Positions 1 to 5,355 of a stretch of DNA of 5,368 bases are shown here, piece after piece. The translations under genes and the position numbers were made by a program. The notes beneath the pieces are model-generated. The model was not told where the DNA came from. It did not search any database and saw only the letters and a program-made list of their open reading frames with translations. The stretch lies in the NCBI GenBank assembly GCA_913054565.1, contig CAJXHW010000147.1, positions 1-5,368 of the forward strand, written 5' to 3'. Within the stretch, counting starts at the first letter, position 1, and every line of letters begins with the position of its first letter. The DNA is from an uncultured Kordia sp. Lineage in GTDB: Bacteria > Bacteroidota > Bacteroidia > Flavobacteriales > Flavobacteriaceae.

Positions 1-75
1 ATACTTAATTTAAAATATAATTAGGCTAGAATTATGATCAATGAATAGTACTGAAGCAATGTTCTTTTACAGGAG

Positions 76-573
76 TTAATTAGAAGCTATACTTGGGTCA
101 TTCTGATTCTTTAAATACACGGGAGACGTTGTAAAGAGGTAGTCAACCTGATTATCCCAATCTCTAGCAATATCAAAATAACTTGAGTTAGTTTCAGCCA
201 TAATTTCATTACAATCATGGCAAGTATGTTTGTAATCTAAAAAATGGTGTGCAAATTCATGAAATGCTACTACGTTTAAAATCTCTTTATCAAATAATGT
301 AGCCCAGTTAAAAACTATTTTATTGATATTACCATTATCATCTCTAAGTACTTTACCTAATACGGTATTGAATTTACTCAAAGGTAATGTGTCAACAATT
401 TTAATACTTTCTAATTGAAGTAATTTTTCTGAGTAATCAATGTCATACTTTTTACAATACTCGAAAAAACGATCTAATACTGGACGTATTCGTCCATCAA
501 TGTACACCTCATCTTGAGCTTGTATTGTTAGAGAAAATTGTAGGAAAATAATAATTAAGAGTATCTTCTTCAT
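76..573 (-). CDS. Exported putative zinc metallopeptidase (HExxH, 165 aa)
   Basis: Likely a small secreted or periplasmic zinc-dependent peptidase; its substrate is unknown. I start it at the ATG at 573-571, because that gives a typical signal peptide (Met-Lys-Lys, a hydrophobic core at residues 4-15, and a probable cleavage near Gln20 in TIQAQ-DE). A longer frame from 600 adds nine residues, and its start codon would overlap a possible promoter element. The mature part carries HEFAHH at residues 105-110 (two His ligands and the catalytic Glu) and a further His116. This gives the HExxH-x6-H spacing seen in small putative metallopeptidases. A C-x-x-C pair (Cys118, Cys121) follows, then Ile124-Met125, which resembles a Met-turn. 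Zinc binding is inferred from these motifs. No lipobox and no type IX sorting domain are visible. It lies 107 bp downstream of the C1 peptidase on the same strand, with no clear terminator between them. The family is not named with certainty. Confidence 0.75.
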   Translation of the reverse strand: MKKILLIIIFLQFSLTIQAQDEVYIDGRIRPVLDRFFEYCKKYDIDYSEKLLQLESIKIVDTLPLSKFNTVLGKVLRDDNGNINKIVFNWATLFDKEILNVVAFHEFAHHFLDYKHTCHDCNEIMAETNSSYFDIARDWDNQVDYLFTTSPVYLKNQNDPSIASN

Positions 574-597
574 AGTAAATAGCATAATTGGGTATTC

Positions 598-605
598 CAA
601 AGCTA
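598..605 (-). promoter_or_regulatory. Possible -7 box (TAGCTTTG) of the metallopeptidase gene
   Basis: Read on the minus strand, TAGCTTTG matches the Bacteroidota -7 consensus TAnnTTTG at every fixed position. It lies 24 bases before the chosen start codon, so transcription would begin near 591 and leave a leader of roughly 20 bases. This favours the ATG at 573 over the one at 600. No convincing TTG -33 element is seen 19-21 bases further upstream, so the call is tentative. Confidence 0.4.
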
Positions 606-680
606 AATAAATCTATGGTTAAATGAGTAAAATGTTGTTTTATAGTGTTTTATTGTTGTGAAAACTCTTTTTAAATAGAT

Positions 681-1793
681 TTACAATTGACTACTAATAC
701 TTTTAGTTAAAGCATCTTTATGTACAGTTACAGAAATAGCTTTTAATTTTATAAAAGCCGTACTTATATAAACATAACCACCATAATTAACCCTATTACC
801 ATTAGATCCCCAAGAATTTTTAGTTTTAAAATAAACCGTTCCGTTTTGGTCTTTTGCTAAACCAGTAATATGCATTAAATGATCATCAGTAGTATTATAA
901 TTTTCAAATTCTTGTTGTCTATAGGCTTGAGTAATATCTTTTTCTTTAACAATAGATGTCAATGCTTTTTTTACTGAACTTAAATCATTTGGAATAACAG
1001 CAATACCGTTTTTAGAAGAAAATGTTTTTTCAGACACATCAATATCTAACTCAACTGTATATCCTCTTTCTAACGCAGTAACTATTGCTTTTTCAAATTC
1101 GTTTAAAGTTACATTAAACATGCTACCATTTGAAAAGTTATCAGGAATATTTAAGACCAAATTAGTATTGAAAGGGTGATGGCTAAACGATGTTAATGTT
1201 ATATAATTTTCAGGAGAAATTTTCACCATTTTCTGAAATGATTTTGGCGTATATTCTTGTCCGTTATAATTAAAAGTTTTAATGTTTTCTCCTAAATAGA
1301 TGTCTAATATAGAATTAACAGAAGTTTTCCAACGTGGGCTTAGTTTTCTAGCAGGATTTGAGATATAAACATCTAACATTCCTTTTAAAACGGCAATTAA
1401 TTCTGAATGATTATGTCTTTCATTGTCTTTATCTAGGCCATTAAAAGCAGACTCTGGCACTAAACCAAATTCTGAAACAGAATTTAAAACATCATGAGCT
1501 AAACCGCCTTCACTAAATTGTGCTTTTCCTTGACGCATGACATAATTCCAAGCTTTTTTAGGGTATGTGTTTCTAACAGTATACATTTCAGATAAATCAA
1601 CATTCTTATCTGTCAATCGTTTAATTTCACTTTCAAGAAAAGAAGAAGTAGAAAAACTCCAACACGTTCCAGTTTGTCCTTGACTTTTTACCTCAGAGCA
1701 CTCTAAATCAACAACATCTGTAAATTGATATTCTTGTGAAAACCCTATAAATGAGCTAAATGCAAGTGCAGATGTAATAATTAATTTACGCAT
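681..1793 (-). CDS. Exported C1-family cysteine peptidase, bleomycin hydrolase/aminopeptidase C type
   Basis: A papain-fold cysteine peptidase of 370 aa. The start at 1793-1791 opens a signal peptide (MRKL..., hydrophobic to about residue 18, probable cleavage after FSQ at residue 20). A longer open frame to 1973 adds 60 residues without export character and runs antisense to menB, so I reject it. The active site is complete: oxyanion Gln38 and nucleophile Cys44 in SQGQTGTCWSF, His305 in DDHLMHITG, and Asn326 in KTKNSWG. The middle stretch YTPKSF...YITLTSFSHHPF (about 181-208) resembles the bleomycin hydrolase/PepC subfamily rather than cathepsin-like enzymes. Cytoplasmic members are usually near 450 aa, so this is a shorter, exported variant. 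In that family the C-terminal tail reaches into the active site and imposes aminopeptidase activity; here it ends ...SISSQL, and whether it does the same is unknown. Substrates are probably peptides outside the cytoplasm. It is transcribed divergently from menB, 60 bp away. Confidence 0.87.
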   Translation of the reverse strand: MRKLIITSALAFSSFIGFSQEYQFTDVVDLECSEVKSQGQTGTCWSFSTSSFLESEIKRLTDKNVDLSEMYTVRNTYPKKAWNYVMRQGKAQFSEGGLAHDVLNSVSEFGLVPESAFNGLDKDNERHNHSELIAVLKGMLDVYISNPARKLSPRWKTSVNSILDIYLGENIKTFNYNGQEYTPKSFQKMVKISPENYITLTSFSHHPFNTNLVLNIPDNFSNGSMFNVTLNEFEKAIVTALERGYTVELDIDVSEKTFSSKNGIAVIPNDLSSVKKALTSIVKEKDITQAYRQQEFENYNTTDDHLMHITGLAKDQNGTVYFKTKNSWGSNGNRVNYGGYVYISTAFIKLKAISVTVHKDALTKSISSQL

Positions 1794-1798
1794 AATGG

Positions 1799-1847
1799 AT
1801 ATTTTGTTGATTGTGAATTTAAATTCTTTTATTTTTACGCAAAATAT
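1799..1847. repeat. Inverted repeat and 12-bp palindrome in the divergent intergenic region
   Basis: ATATTTTG at 1799-1806 is mirrored exactly by CAAAATAT at 1840-1847. Between them lies the perfect 12-bp palindrome GAATTTAAATTC at 1815-1826. The two symmetries are nearly but not exactly concentric (centres 1823 and 1820.5). The palindrome lies between the possible -33 and -7 elements for menB and within 35 bp of the peptidase start codon, so it could be an operator for either gene. All the elements are AT-rich, so chance is a real alternative. Confidence 0.35.
1807..1837 (+). promoter_or_regulatory. Possible menB promoter (TTG-N20-TATTTTTA)
   Basis: TTG at 1807-1809 is followed after 20 bases by TATTTTTA at 1830-1837. 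The latter differs from the Bacteroidota -7 consensus TAnnTTTG only at the last base. Spacing fits the 19-21 bases usual for this promoter class. Transcription would start near 1844, giving menB a leader of about 10 bases. Similarity by chance is likely enough in such AT-rich DNA to keep confidence low. Confidence 0.35.
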
Positions 1848-1853
1848 GAAATT

Positions 1854-2693
1854 ATGAGCGAAATTAATTGGAAAGTTGTTAAAGAGTTTAAAGATATTAC
1901 TTATAAAAAATGCGATGGTGTTGCACGTATAGCATTTAATCGTCCCGATGTGCGTAATGCATTTAGGCCACATACAACCTCTGAGTTAATTGAAGCTTTT
2001 TATGATGCTCAAGAAGACACATCTATTGGCGTGATTTTATTATCTGCAGAAGGACCTTCTTCAAAAGATGGTATTTATTCATTTTGTAGTGGTGGTGACC
2101 AAAAAGCTCGTGGACATCAAGGTTATGTAGGACAAGACGGACAACATCGTTTAAATATTCTTGAAGTACAACGAATGATTCGTTTCATGCCAAAAGCAGT
2201 TATTTGTGTTGTACCTGGTTGGGCTGTAGGTGGCGGTCATAGTTTACATGTTGTTTGTGATATGACTTTAGCAAGTAAAGAACATGCTATCTTTAAACAG
2301 ACAGATGCAGATGTAACAAGTTTTGATGGTGGGTACGGTTCAGCATATTTAGCAAAAATGGTTGGTCAGAAAAAAGCAAGAGAAATATTTTTCTTAGGAA
2401 GAAATTACTCTGCTCAAGAAGCTTTTGAAATGGGTATGGTAAATGCAGTGGTGCCTCATGCAGAACTAGAAGATACGGCCTATCAGTGGGCACAGGAAGT
2501 ATTAGGTAAATCACCAACATCAATTAAAATGTTGAAATTTGCTATGAACTTAACAGATGACGGTATGGTAGGACAGCAAGTTTTTGCTGGTGAAGCAACA
2601 CGCTTAGCCTATATGACTGAAGAAGCTAAAGAAGGTAGAGATGCTTTTCTAGAAAAACGTCAGCCAAATTTTGAAAAAAAATGGTTGCCGTAG
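1854..2693 (+). CDS. menB: 1,4-dihydroxy-2-naphthoyl-CoA synthase
   Basis: MenB, a crotonase-fold cytoplasmic enzyme of menaquinone synthesis. It closes the second ring of o-succinylbenzoyl-CoA to give 1,4-dihydroxy-2-naphthoyl-CoA. The 279-aa length fits the family (E. coli 285). Visible landmarks are FNRPDVRNAFRPHT (28-41), SGGDQKARG (79-87) with the active-site-loop Tyr91, the oxyanion-hole segment GWAVGGGHSLH (122-132), SFDGGYGSAY (156-165) with catalytic Asp158, and YMTEEAKEGRDAF (253-265) with Tyr253. The C-terminus KRQPNFEKKW is typical. Aligned by spacing with E. coli MenB, the bicarbonate-binding Gly156 position is Asp151 here (QTDADV). This marks the bicarbonate-independent type II form, in which the Asp carboxylate replaces bicarbonate. 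No Shine-Dalgarno is visible before the ATG. menA follows after 41 bp and is probably co-transcribed. Confidence 0.97.
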   Translation: MSEINWKVVKEFKDITYKKCDGVARIAFNRPDVRNAFRPHTTSELIEAFYDAQEDTSIGVILLSAEGPSSKDGIYSFCSGGDQKARGHQGYVGQDGQHRLNILEVQRMIRFMPKAVICVVPGWAVGGGHSLHVVCDMTLASKEHAIFKQTDADVTSFDGGYGSAYLAKMVGQKKAREIFFLGRNYSAQEAFEMGMVNAVVPHAELEDTAYQWAQEVLGKSPTSIKMLKFAMNLTDDGMVGQQVFAGEATRLAYMTEEAKEGRDAFLEKRQPNFEKKWLP

Positions 2694-2734
2694 GTTTTAA
2701 TATTTTAAAATAAAGTTACTTATATAATACATTT

Positions 2735-3640
2735 ATGGCATCACTTAAGCATTATGTTCAAGCAGCACGTTTAAGAACATTACCTTTATCAGTTTCAGGA
2801 ATTATAGTAGGCTCAGGTCTTGCGGCTTCTGAAGATAAATTTAATACTTTGATTTTTGTTTTGGCCATATTAACAACCATTGGTTTTCAGGTTCTCTCTA
2901 ATTTCGCAAATGATTATGGTGATGGTATAAAAGGGACGGATGAAAATAGAGAAGGGGAGCAACGATTAATTGCTGCTGGATTAATTACGCCAAAGCAAAT
3001 GAAAAGAGCTATGCTTTACACAATAGTTATTACAATGACTATTGCAGTGATGTTAGTTTATAGTGCTTTTGGGAAGGATGAATTTTTCAAGTCACTCATA
3101 TATTTACTTTTAGGTATTTCCAGTATTTATGCAGCAATTAAATATACAGTAGGTAAATCGGCTTATGGATATTCTGGACTTGGAGATGTTTTTGTTTTTT
3201 TGTTTTTTGGTTTATTGAGTGTTATTGGTAGCTATTATTTGTTTACGCATGCTATAATAAGTTGGACTATTTTATTACCAGCTTCAGCTATTGGAATGTT
3301 AAGCTCTGCAGTATTGAACTTAAATAATATGCGTGATCAAATTCAAGATAAAAAAGTAAACAAGAATACTTTAGTTGTAAAAATTGGATCTAAAAGGGCT
3401 AAAATATATCATGCTTTTTTGATTATTGGCGCATTATTTTTTTTAGTGTTTTTTAGAGTTTTAAATAACACAACATCTTATAGTAATTGGTTGTTTTTGA
3501 TAGCATTTATTCCGCTTATAACTAACCTTGTAGTTGTGTTTAAAAATATTTTGTTTAAAGAATTAGATGGCGAACTTAAAAAAGTTGCTTTAGCAACTTT
3601 TTTTTGCGCAATACTATTATGCTTACCATATTTCTTCTAA
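2735..3640 (+). CDS. menA: 1,4-dihydroxy-2-naphthoate polyprenyltransferase
   Basis: MenA, a UbiA-superfamily integral membrane prenyltransferase. It transfers a polyprenyl chain to 1,4-dihydroxy-2-naphthoate with decarboxylation, giving demethylmenaquinone. The 301-aa length is close to E. coli MenA (308). The N-terminal RLRTLPLSVSGIIVGSGLA (12-30) is characteristic. The first diphosphate/Mg site is NDYGDGIKGTD (Asn59, Asp60, Asp63, Asp69). YTVGKSAYGYSGLGDVFVFLFFG (137-159) is a MenA signature, and the second Asp-rich site is NNMRDQIQD (Asp201, Asp205) followed by NKNTLVVKIG (209-218). Several hydrophobic spans fit the usual nine-helix fold. The last helix (about 285-301) is slightly shorter than in E. 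coli. The final codons overlap another open frame that runs into the downstream kinase, and the 3' end contains a terminator-like hairpin. In other flavobacteria as I recall them, further men genes often follow; here a kinase does. Confidence 0.96.
   Translation: MASLKHYVQAARLRTLPLSVSGIIVGSGLAASEDKFNTLIFVLAILTTIGFQVLSNFANDYGDGIKGTDENREGEQRLIAAGLITPKQMKRAMLYTIVITMTIAVMLVYSAFGKDEFFKSLIYLLLGISSIYAAIKYTVGKSAYGYSGLGDVFVFLFFGLLSVIGSYYLFTHAIISWTILLPASAIGMLSSAVLNLNNMRDQIQDKKVNKNTLVVKIGSKRAKIYHAFLIIGALFFLVFFRVLNNTTSYSNWLFLIAFIPLITNLVVVFKNILFKELDGELKKVALATFFCAILLCLPYFF
3578..3605 (+). terminator. Terminator-like hairpin inside the 3' end of menA
   Basis: AAAAAAGTTGC (3578-3588) and GCAACTTTTTT (3593-3603) form a perfect 11-bp stem with the four-base loop TTTA, and the T run continues to 3605 (eight T in total). 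It looks like an intrinsic terminator but lies about 35 bases before the menA stop, within codons for KKVALATFF. Only four of the 11 pairs are G-C, and translating ribosomes would normally cover it. It may attenuate read-through or may simply reflect codon content. Confidence 0.25.
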
Positions 3641-3701
3641 AAGCTGGATTACATTAGGATATAACCATAAAATAGATAAGCAAGATTTTTGGATTTATAT
3701 T
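3639..3701 (+). pseudogene. Remnant of the lost sensor domain of the downstream kinase
   Basis: The kinase frame is open upstream of its first usable start, back to a stop at 3591-3593. From 3639 it reads KSWITLGYNHKIDKQDFW and then IYI, running straight into the membrane span of the kinase. A Trp followed about ten residues later by an Ile-Asp, an aromatic and the membrane helix is how periplasmic SBP_bac_3-type sensor domains end in many hybrid kinases. No ATG, GTG or TTG occurs in this frame between 3594 and 3701, so the stretch is probably untranslated. It begins at the menA stop codon, and homology might even start at 3630 (ISSK). The reading is inference from sequence character only. 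Confidence 0.5.
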
Positions 3702-4445
3702 GTGTATGGGGGAGGAGTGTTTTTGATCATTATATCGATATTTTATTATTGGAACAAAACTTTGCAAAAAGAAATTAAGACGCGAAAAATAACAGAAAAC
3801 AAACTCCGAGAGACAGTTGATATCATTAATGAGAAAAACAAAGAAAAGGATACGTTGTTAAAAGAAATTCACCATCGTGTTAAAAACAATTTACAGATGA
3901 TTCAAAGTTTATTTAACATGCAATTTAGGCAAGTGGACAATGAGTACACACGCCAAGTTTTATCTCAAGGAAAAATTAGGATTCACGCAATTTCTTTAGT
4001 TCATGAGTTACTGTACCAATCAGAAAATTTTAATAGTATAAATATTCAAGATTATATCATCACTTTAAAAGATACAATTGATAGTATTTACAAAAAGGAA
4101 AACCTGAACGTCATTATAACCGTAAACGCAGACAATATTAATTTAAACATAGATGAAGCTATTCCCTTAGGCTTAATCTTAAATGAATTACTTGTTAATT
4201 CATATAAATATGCGTTTAAAGAAAGGAGCGTAGGCCATATTGATGTCAGAATAAAAGAAGAAGGTTTAAATTATGTTTTTGAATATAAAGATGATGGTGT
4301 AGGAGTTAATATAAACACTGCAAACCTGTCTGAATCTTTAGGAATGCGATTAATCACACGATTATCCAATCAACGAGGTACAAAACCTAATTTTAAAAAC
4401 AATAACGGGTTGCAAGTAAACTTTATATTTGCAATAAGCAAGTAA
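3702..4445 (+). CDS. Sensor histidine kinase, HisKA_2 type, apparently N-terminally truncated
   Basis: A membrane-bound histidine kinase, presumed partner of the regulator encoded downstream. From the GTG at 3702 it is 247 aa. It has a hydrophobic segment (about 5-17), a short charged coiled-coil-like linker (LQKEIKTRKITENKLRE, 21-37), the HisKA_2 dimerisation/phosphoacceptor box EIHHRVKNNLQ (55-65) with probable phospho-His58, and a HATPase domain. The latter has an N-box NELLVNS (161-167), a G1-like DDGVGV (197-202) and SLGMRLI (212-218). The catalytic parts look intact. The start is doubtful: no ATG precedes the His box. Choices are GTG 3702, GTG 3717, or TTG 3723, which alone has a GGAGGA at 3711-3716 with good spacing. 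A start at 3702 cuts the natural membrane helix, which begins near 3687. With no sensor domain, the protein could be constitutively active, inactive, or not made at all. Confidence 0.75.
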   Translation: MYGGGVFLIIISIFYYWNKTLQKEIKTRKITENKLRETVDIINEKNKEKDTLLKEIHHRVKNNLQMIQSLFNMQFRQVDNEYTRQVLSQGKIRIHAISLVHELLYQSENFNSINIQDYIITLKDTIDSIYKKENLNVIITVNADNINLNIDEAIPLGLILNELLVNSYKYAFKERSVGHIDVRIKEEGLNYVFEYKDDGVGVNINTANLSESLGMRLITRLSNQRGTKPNFKNNNGLQVNFIFAISK

Positions 4446-4457
4446 TTTTTTAATATG

Positions 4458-4482
4458 TTTTTAGTTGATATACAACAAAAAA
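4458..4482. repeat. Imperfect hairpin between the kinase and regulator genes
   Basis: TTTTTA-GTTG at 4458-4467 pairs with CAAC-AAAAAA at 4473-4482 around the loop ATATA, with one A-A mismatch. The 3' arm is A-rich, so it is not a good plus-strand terminator, and the G-C content is low. It may be meaningless or may mark a processing site. Confidence 0.2.
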
Positions 4483-4490
4483 TGAGTATA

Positions 4491-4535
4491 TTACATCATA
4501 TTTACAGTAGTTTACCACAATTACAATGCATTACA
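4491..4535. promoter_or_regulatory. Phased TTAC(A/C) repeat array upstream of the LytTR regulator
   Basis: TTACA starts at 4491, 4502, 4521 and 4531, with TTACC at 4512. The start-to-start distances are 11, 10, 9 and 10 bases, close to one helical turn each, so all copies face the same side of the DNA. The array ends nine bases before a possible -7 box for the regulator gene. LytTR-domain regulators bind short direct repeats on one face of the helix, commonly about two turns apart, so this could be an autoregulatory operator. The motif itself is not one I recognise as a defined LytTR site. Confidence 0.45.
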
Positions 4536-4543
4536 TTATGTAT

Positions 4544-4551
4544 TAGGTTTT
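4544..4551 (+). promoter_or_regulatory. Possible -7 box (TAGGTTTT) of the response-regulator gene
   Basis: TAGGTTTT differs from TAnnTTTG only at the last base and lies 36 bases before the start codon, implying a leader of about 30 bases. No TTG is present 19-21 bases upstream; the phased TTACA repeats occupy that position. A poor -33 element next to a repeat array would fit an activator-dependent promoter, but this is inference. Confidence 0.3.
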
Positions 4552-4587
4552 TAGAATTATAAAATTACTCTGGAATTACGATAGCGA

Positions 4588-5319
4588 ATGGAAAAAGCAA
4601 TAAATATATTAATTGTTGAAGATAATGTTCTGATAGCAGATGATATGCAAATGATTTTGGAAGATATGGGCTATAATGTTGTAGCCAATGTCACATCTTA
4701 TGAAAAAGCTGTTGTTGCTTTAAAGGATAATGCTATTGATTTAGCTTTACTGGACATTCAATTAGCTACAGAAAAATCAGGAATAGATATTGGTAAACAT
4801 ATTAGAGAAAATTACGATATTCCTTTTGTTTTTATCACTTCAAACTCTGATAAGAAAACACTTAATCAGGCAAAAGAAGTAAAACCTAACGGATATTTAG
4901 TAAAACCTTTTGAGGAAAAAGATTTGTACACTACAATTGAAATTACAATGTCTAATTTTGAAGAAAATGCTTCAAAAGATGAAGGGAGTAAGAAAAATAA
5001 AAGTACTTTAAAGAAATCTATTTTTGTAAAAGATAGTCATTTATACCGTAAAATTATATTTAAGGATATTTTATATATAAAGTCTGATAATGTGTATATA
5101 GAAATATATACCACCTCTAAAACTTATGTAGTAAGATCTACCCTTAAAGATTTTTTAAAGAAATTACCTAAAGAAGATTTTTTAAGAACAAGTAAATCAT
5201 ATATTATAAACATCAAACACGTGCAAGCAATGAACTCAAGAGATGTTATTATTGATGATAAAATGATTCCTATTTCTAAAGAATATAAGCCAATCATACA
5301 AGAAATGTTAGATATATAA
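4588..5319 (+). CDS. LytTR-family response regulator (REC-LytTR)
   Basis: A cytoplasmic two-component response regulator of 243 aa. The receiver domain (about 5-122) has all the key residues: acidic pair Glu11-Asp12 in ILIVEDN, phospho-acceptor Asp56 in LALLDIQL, Thr84 in VFITSNSD, and Lys106 in YLVKPFEEKDL. A charged linker rich in Lys, Ser and Glu (about 124-143) leads to a LytTR DNA-binding domain (about 144-243). That domain is recognised by the pattern KIIFKDILYIKSDNVYIEIY and by FLRTSKSYIINIKHV (199-213). Phosphorylation presumably by the upstream kinase would drive DNA binding. The ATG at 4588 places the receiver domain at the usual distance from the N-terminus, and no Shine-Dalgarno is visible. 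The 142-bp gap before it, with a repeat array and a possible promoter, suggests its own regulation rather than tight coupling to the kinase. The gene looks complete and ends just before a strong terminator. Confidence 0.93.
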   Translation: MEKAINILIVEDNVLIADDMQMILEDMGYNVVANVTSYEKAVVALKDNAIDLALLDIQLATEKSGIDIGKHIRENYDIPFVFITSNSDKKTLNQAKEVKPNGYLVKPFEEKDLYTTIEITMSNFEENASKDEGSKKNKSTLKKSIFVKDSHLYRKIIFKDILYIKSDNVYIEIYTTSKTYVVRSTLKDFLKKLPKEDFLRTSKSYIINIKHVQAMNSRDVIIDDKMIPISKEYKPIIQEMLDI

Positions 5320-5321
5320 TT

Positions 5322-5355
5322 AAAAAAAAAGCCACTCAATTGAGTGGCTTTTTTT
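5322..5355. terminator. Strong intrinsic terminator, probably bidirectional
   Basis: GCCACTC (5331-5337), loop AATT and GAGTGGC (5342-5348) form a perfect G-C-rich 7-bp stem within an 18-bp palindrome. It is followed by seven T (5349-5355) and preceded by nine A (5322-5330). It starts two bases after the regulator stop codon. The A tract on the left would serve as the T tract for transcripts arriving on the minus strand, so it can work in both directions and suggests a convergent gene to the right of the window. Confidence 0.93.

Noticed and set aside
41..79. 13-codon open frame at the left edge (ATG at 41)
   Set aside because: Too short, no promoter or conserved character, and it overlaps the 3' end of the metallopeptidase gene.
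574..600. Nine-residue extension of the metallopeptidase to the ATG at 600
   Set aside because: The ATG overlaps a full match to the -7 consensus, and the extension spoils the Lys-Lys signal-peptide start.
1794..1973. 60-residue N-terminal extension of the C1 peptidase frame
   Set aside because: It runs antisense through the start of menB, lacks peptidase or export character, and would bury a textbook signal peptide that begins at 1793.
2293..2523. 76-codon minus-strand open frame inside menB
   Set aside because: It is a shadow of the menB coding sequence with no recognisable protein character.
2701..2712. 12-bp palindrome TATTTTAAAATA between menB and menA
   Set aside because: It is made only of A and T, which makes such symmetry common here, and it has no tail or spacing suggesting a terminator or operator.
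3649..3656. TTACATTA upstream of the kinase as another copy of the regulator motif
   Set aside because: It is a single copy in a coding-derived stretch without phased neighbours, so probably chance.
3684..3691. GATTTTTG as a -7 box for the kinase
   Set aside because: It has a mismatch at the first conserved T, no TTG at the right distance, and the bases also encode the conserved end of the sensor remnant.
5124..5339. 71-codon minus-strand open frame over the LytTR domain and terminator
   Set aside because: It is antisense to a conserved domain, its start codon lies inside the terminator hairpin, and its product has no recognisable features.
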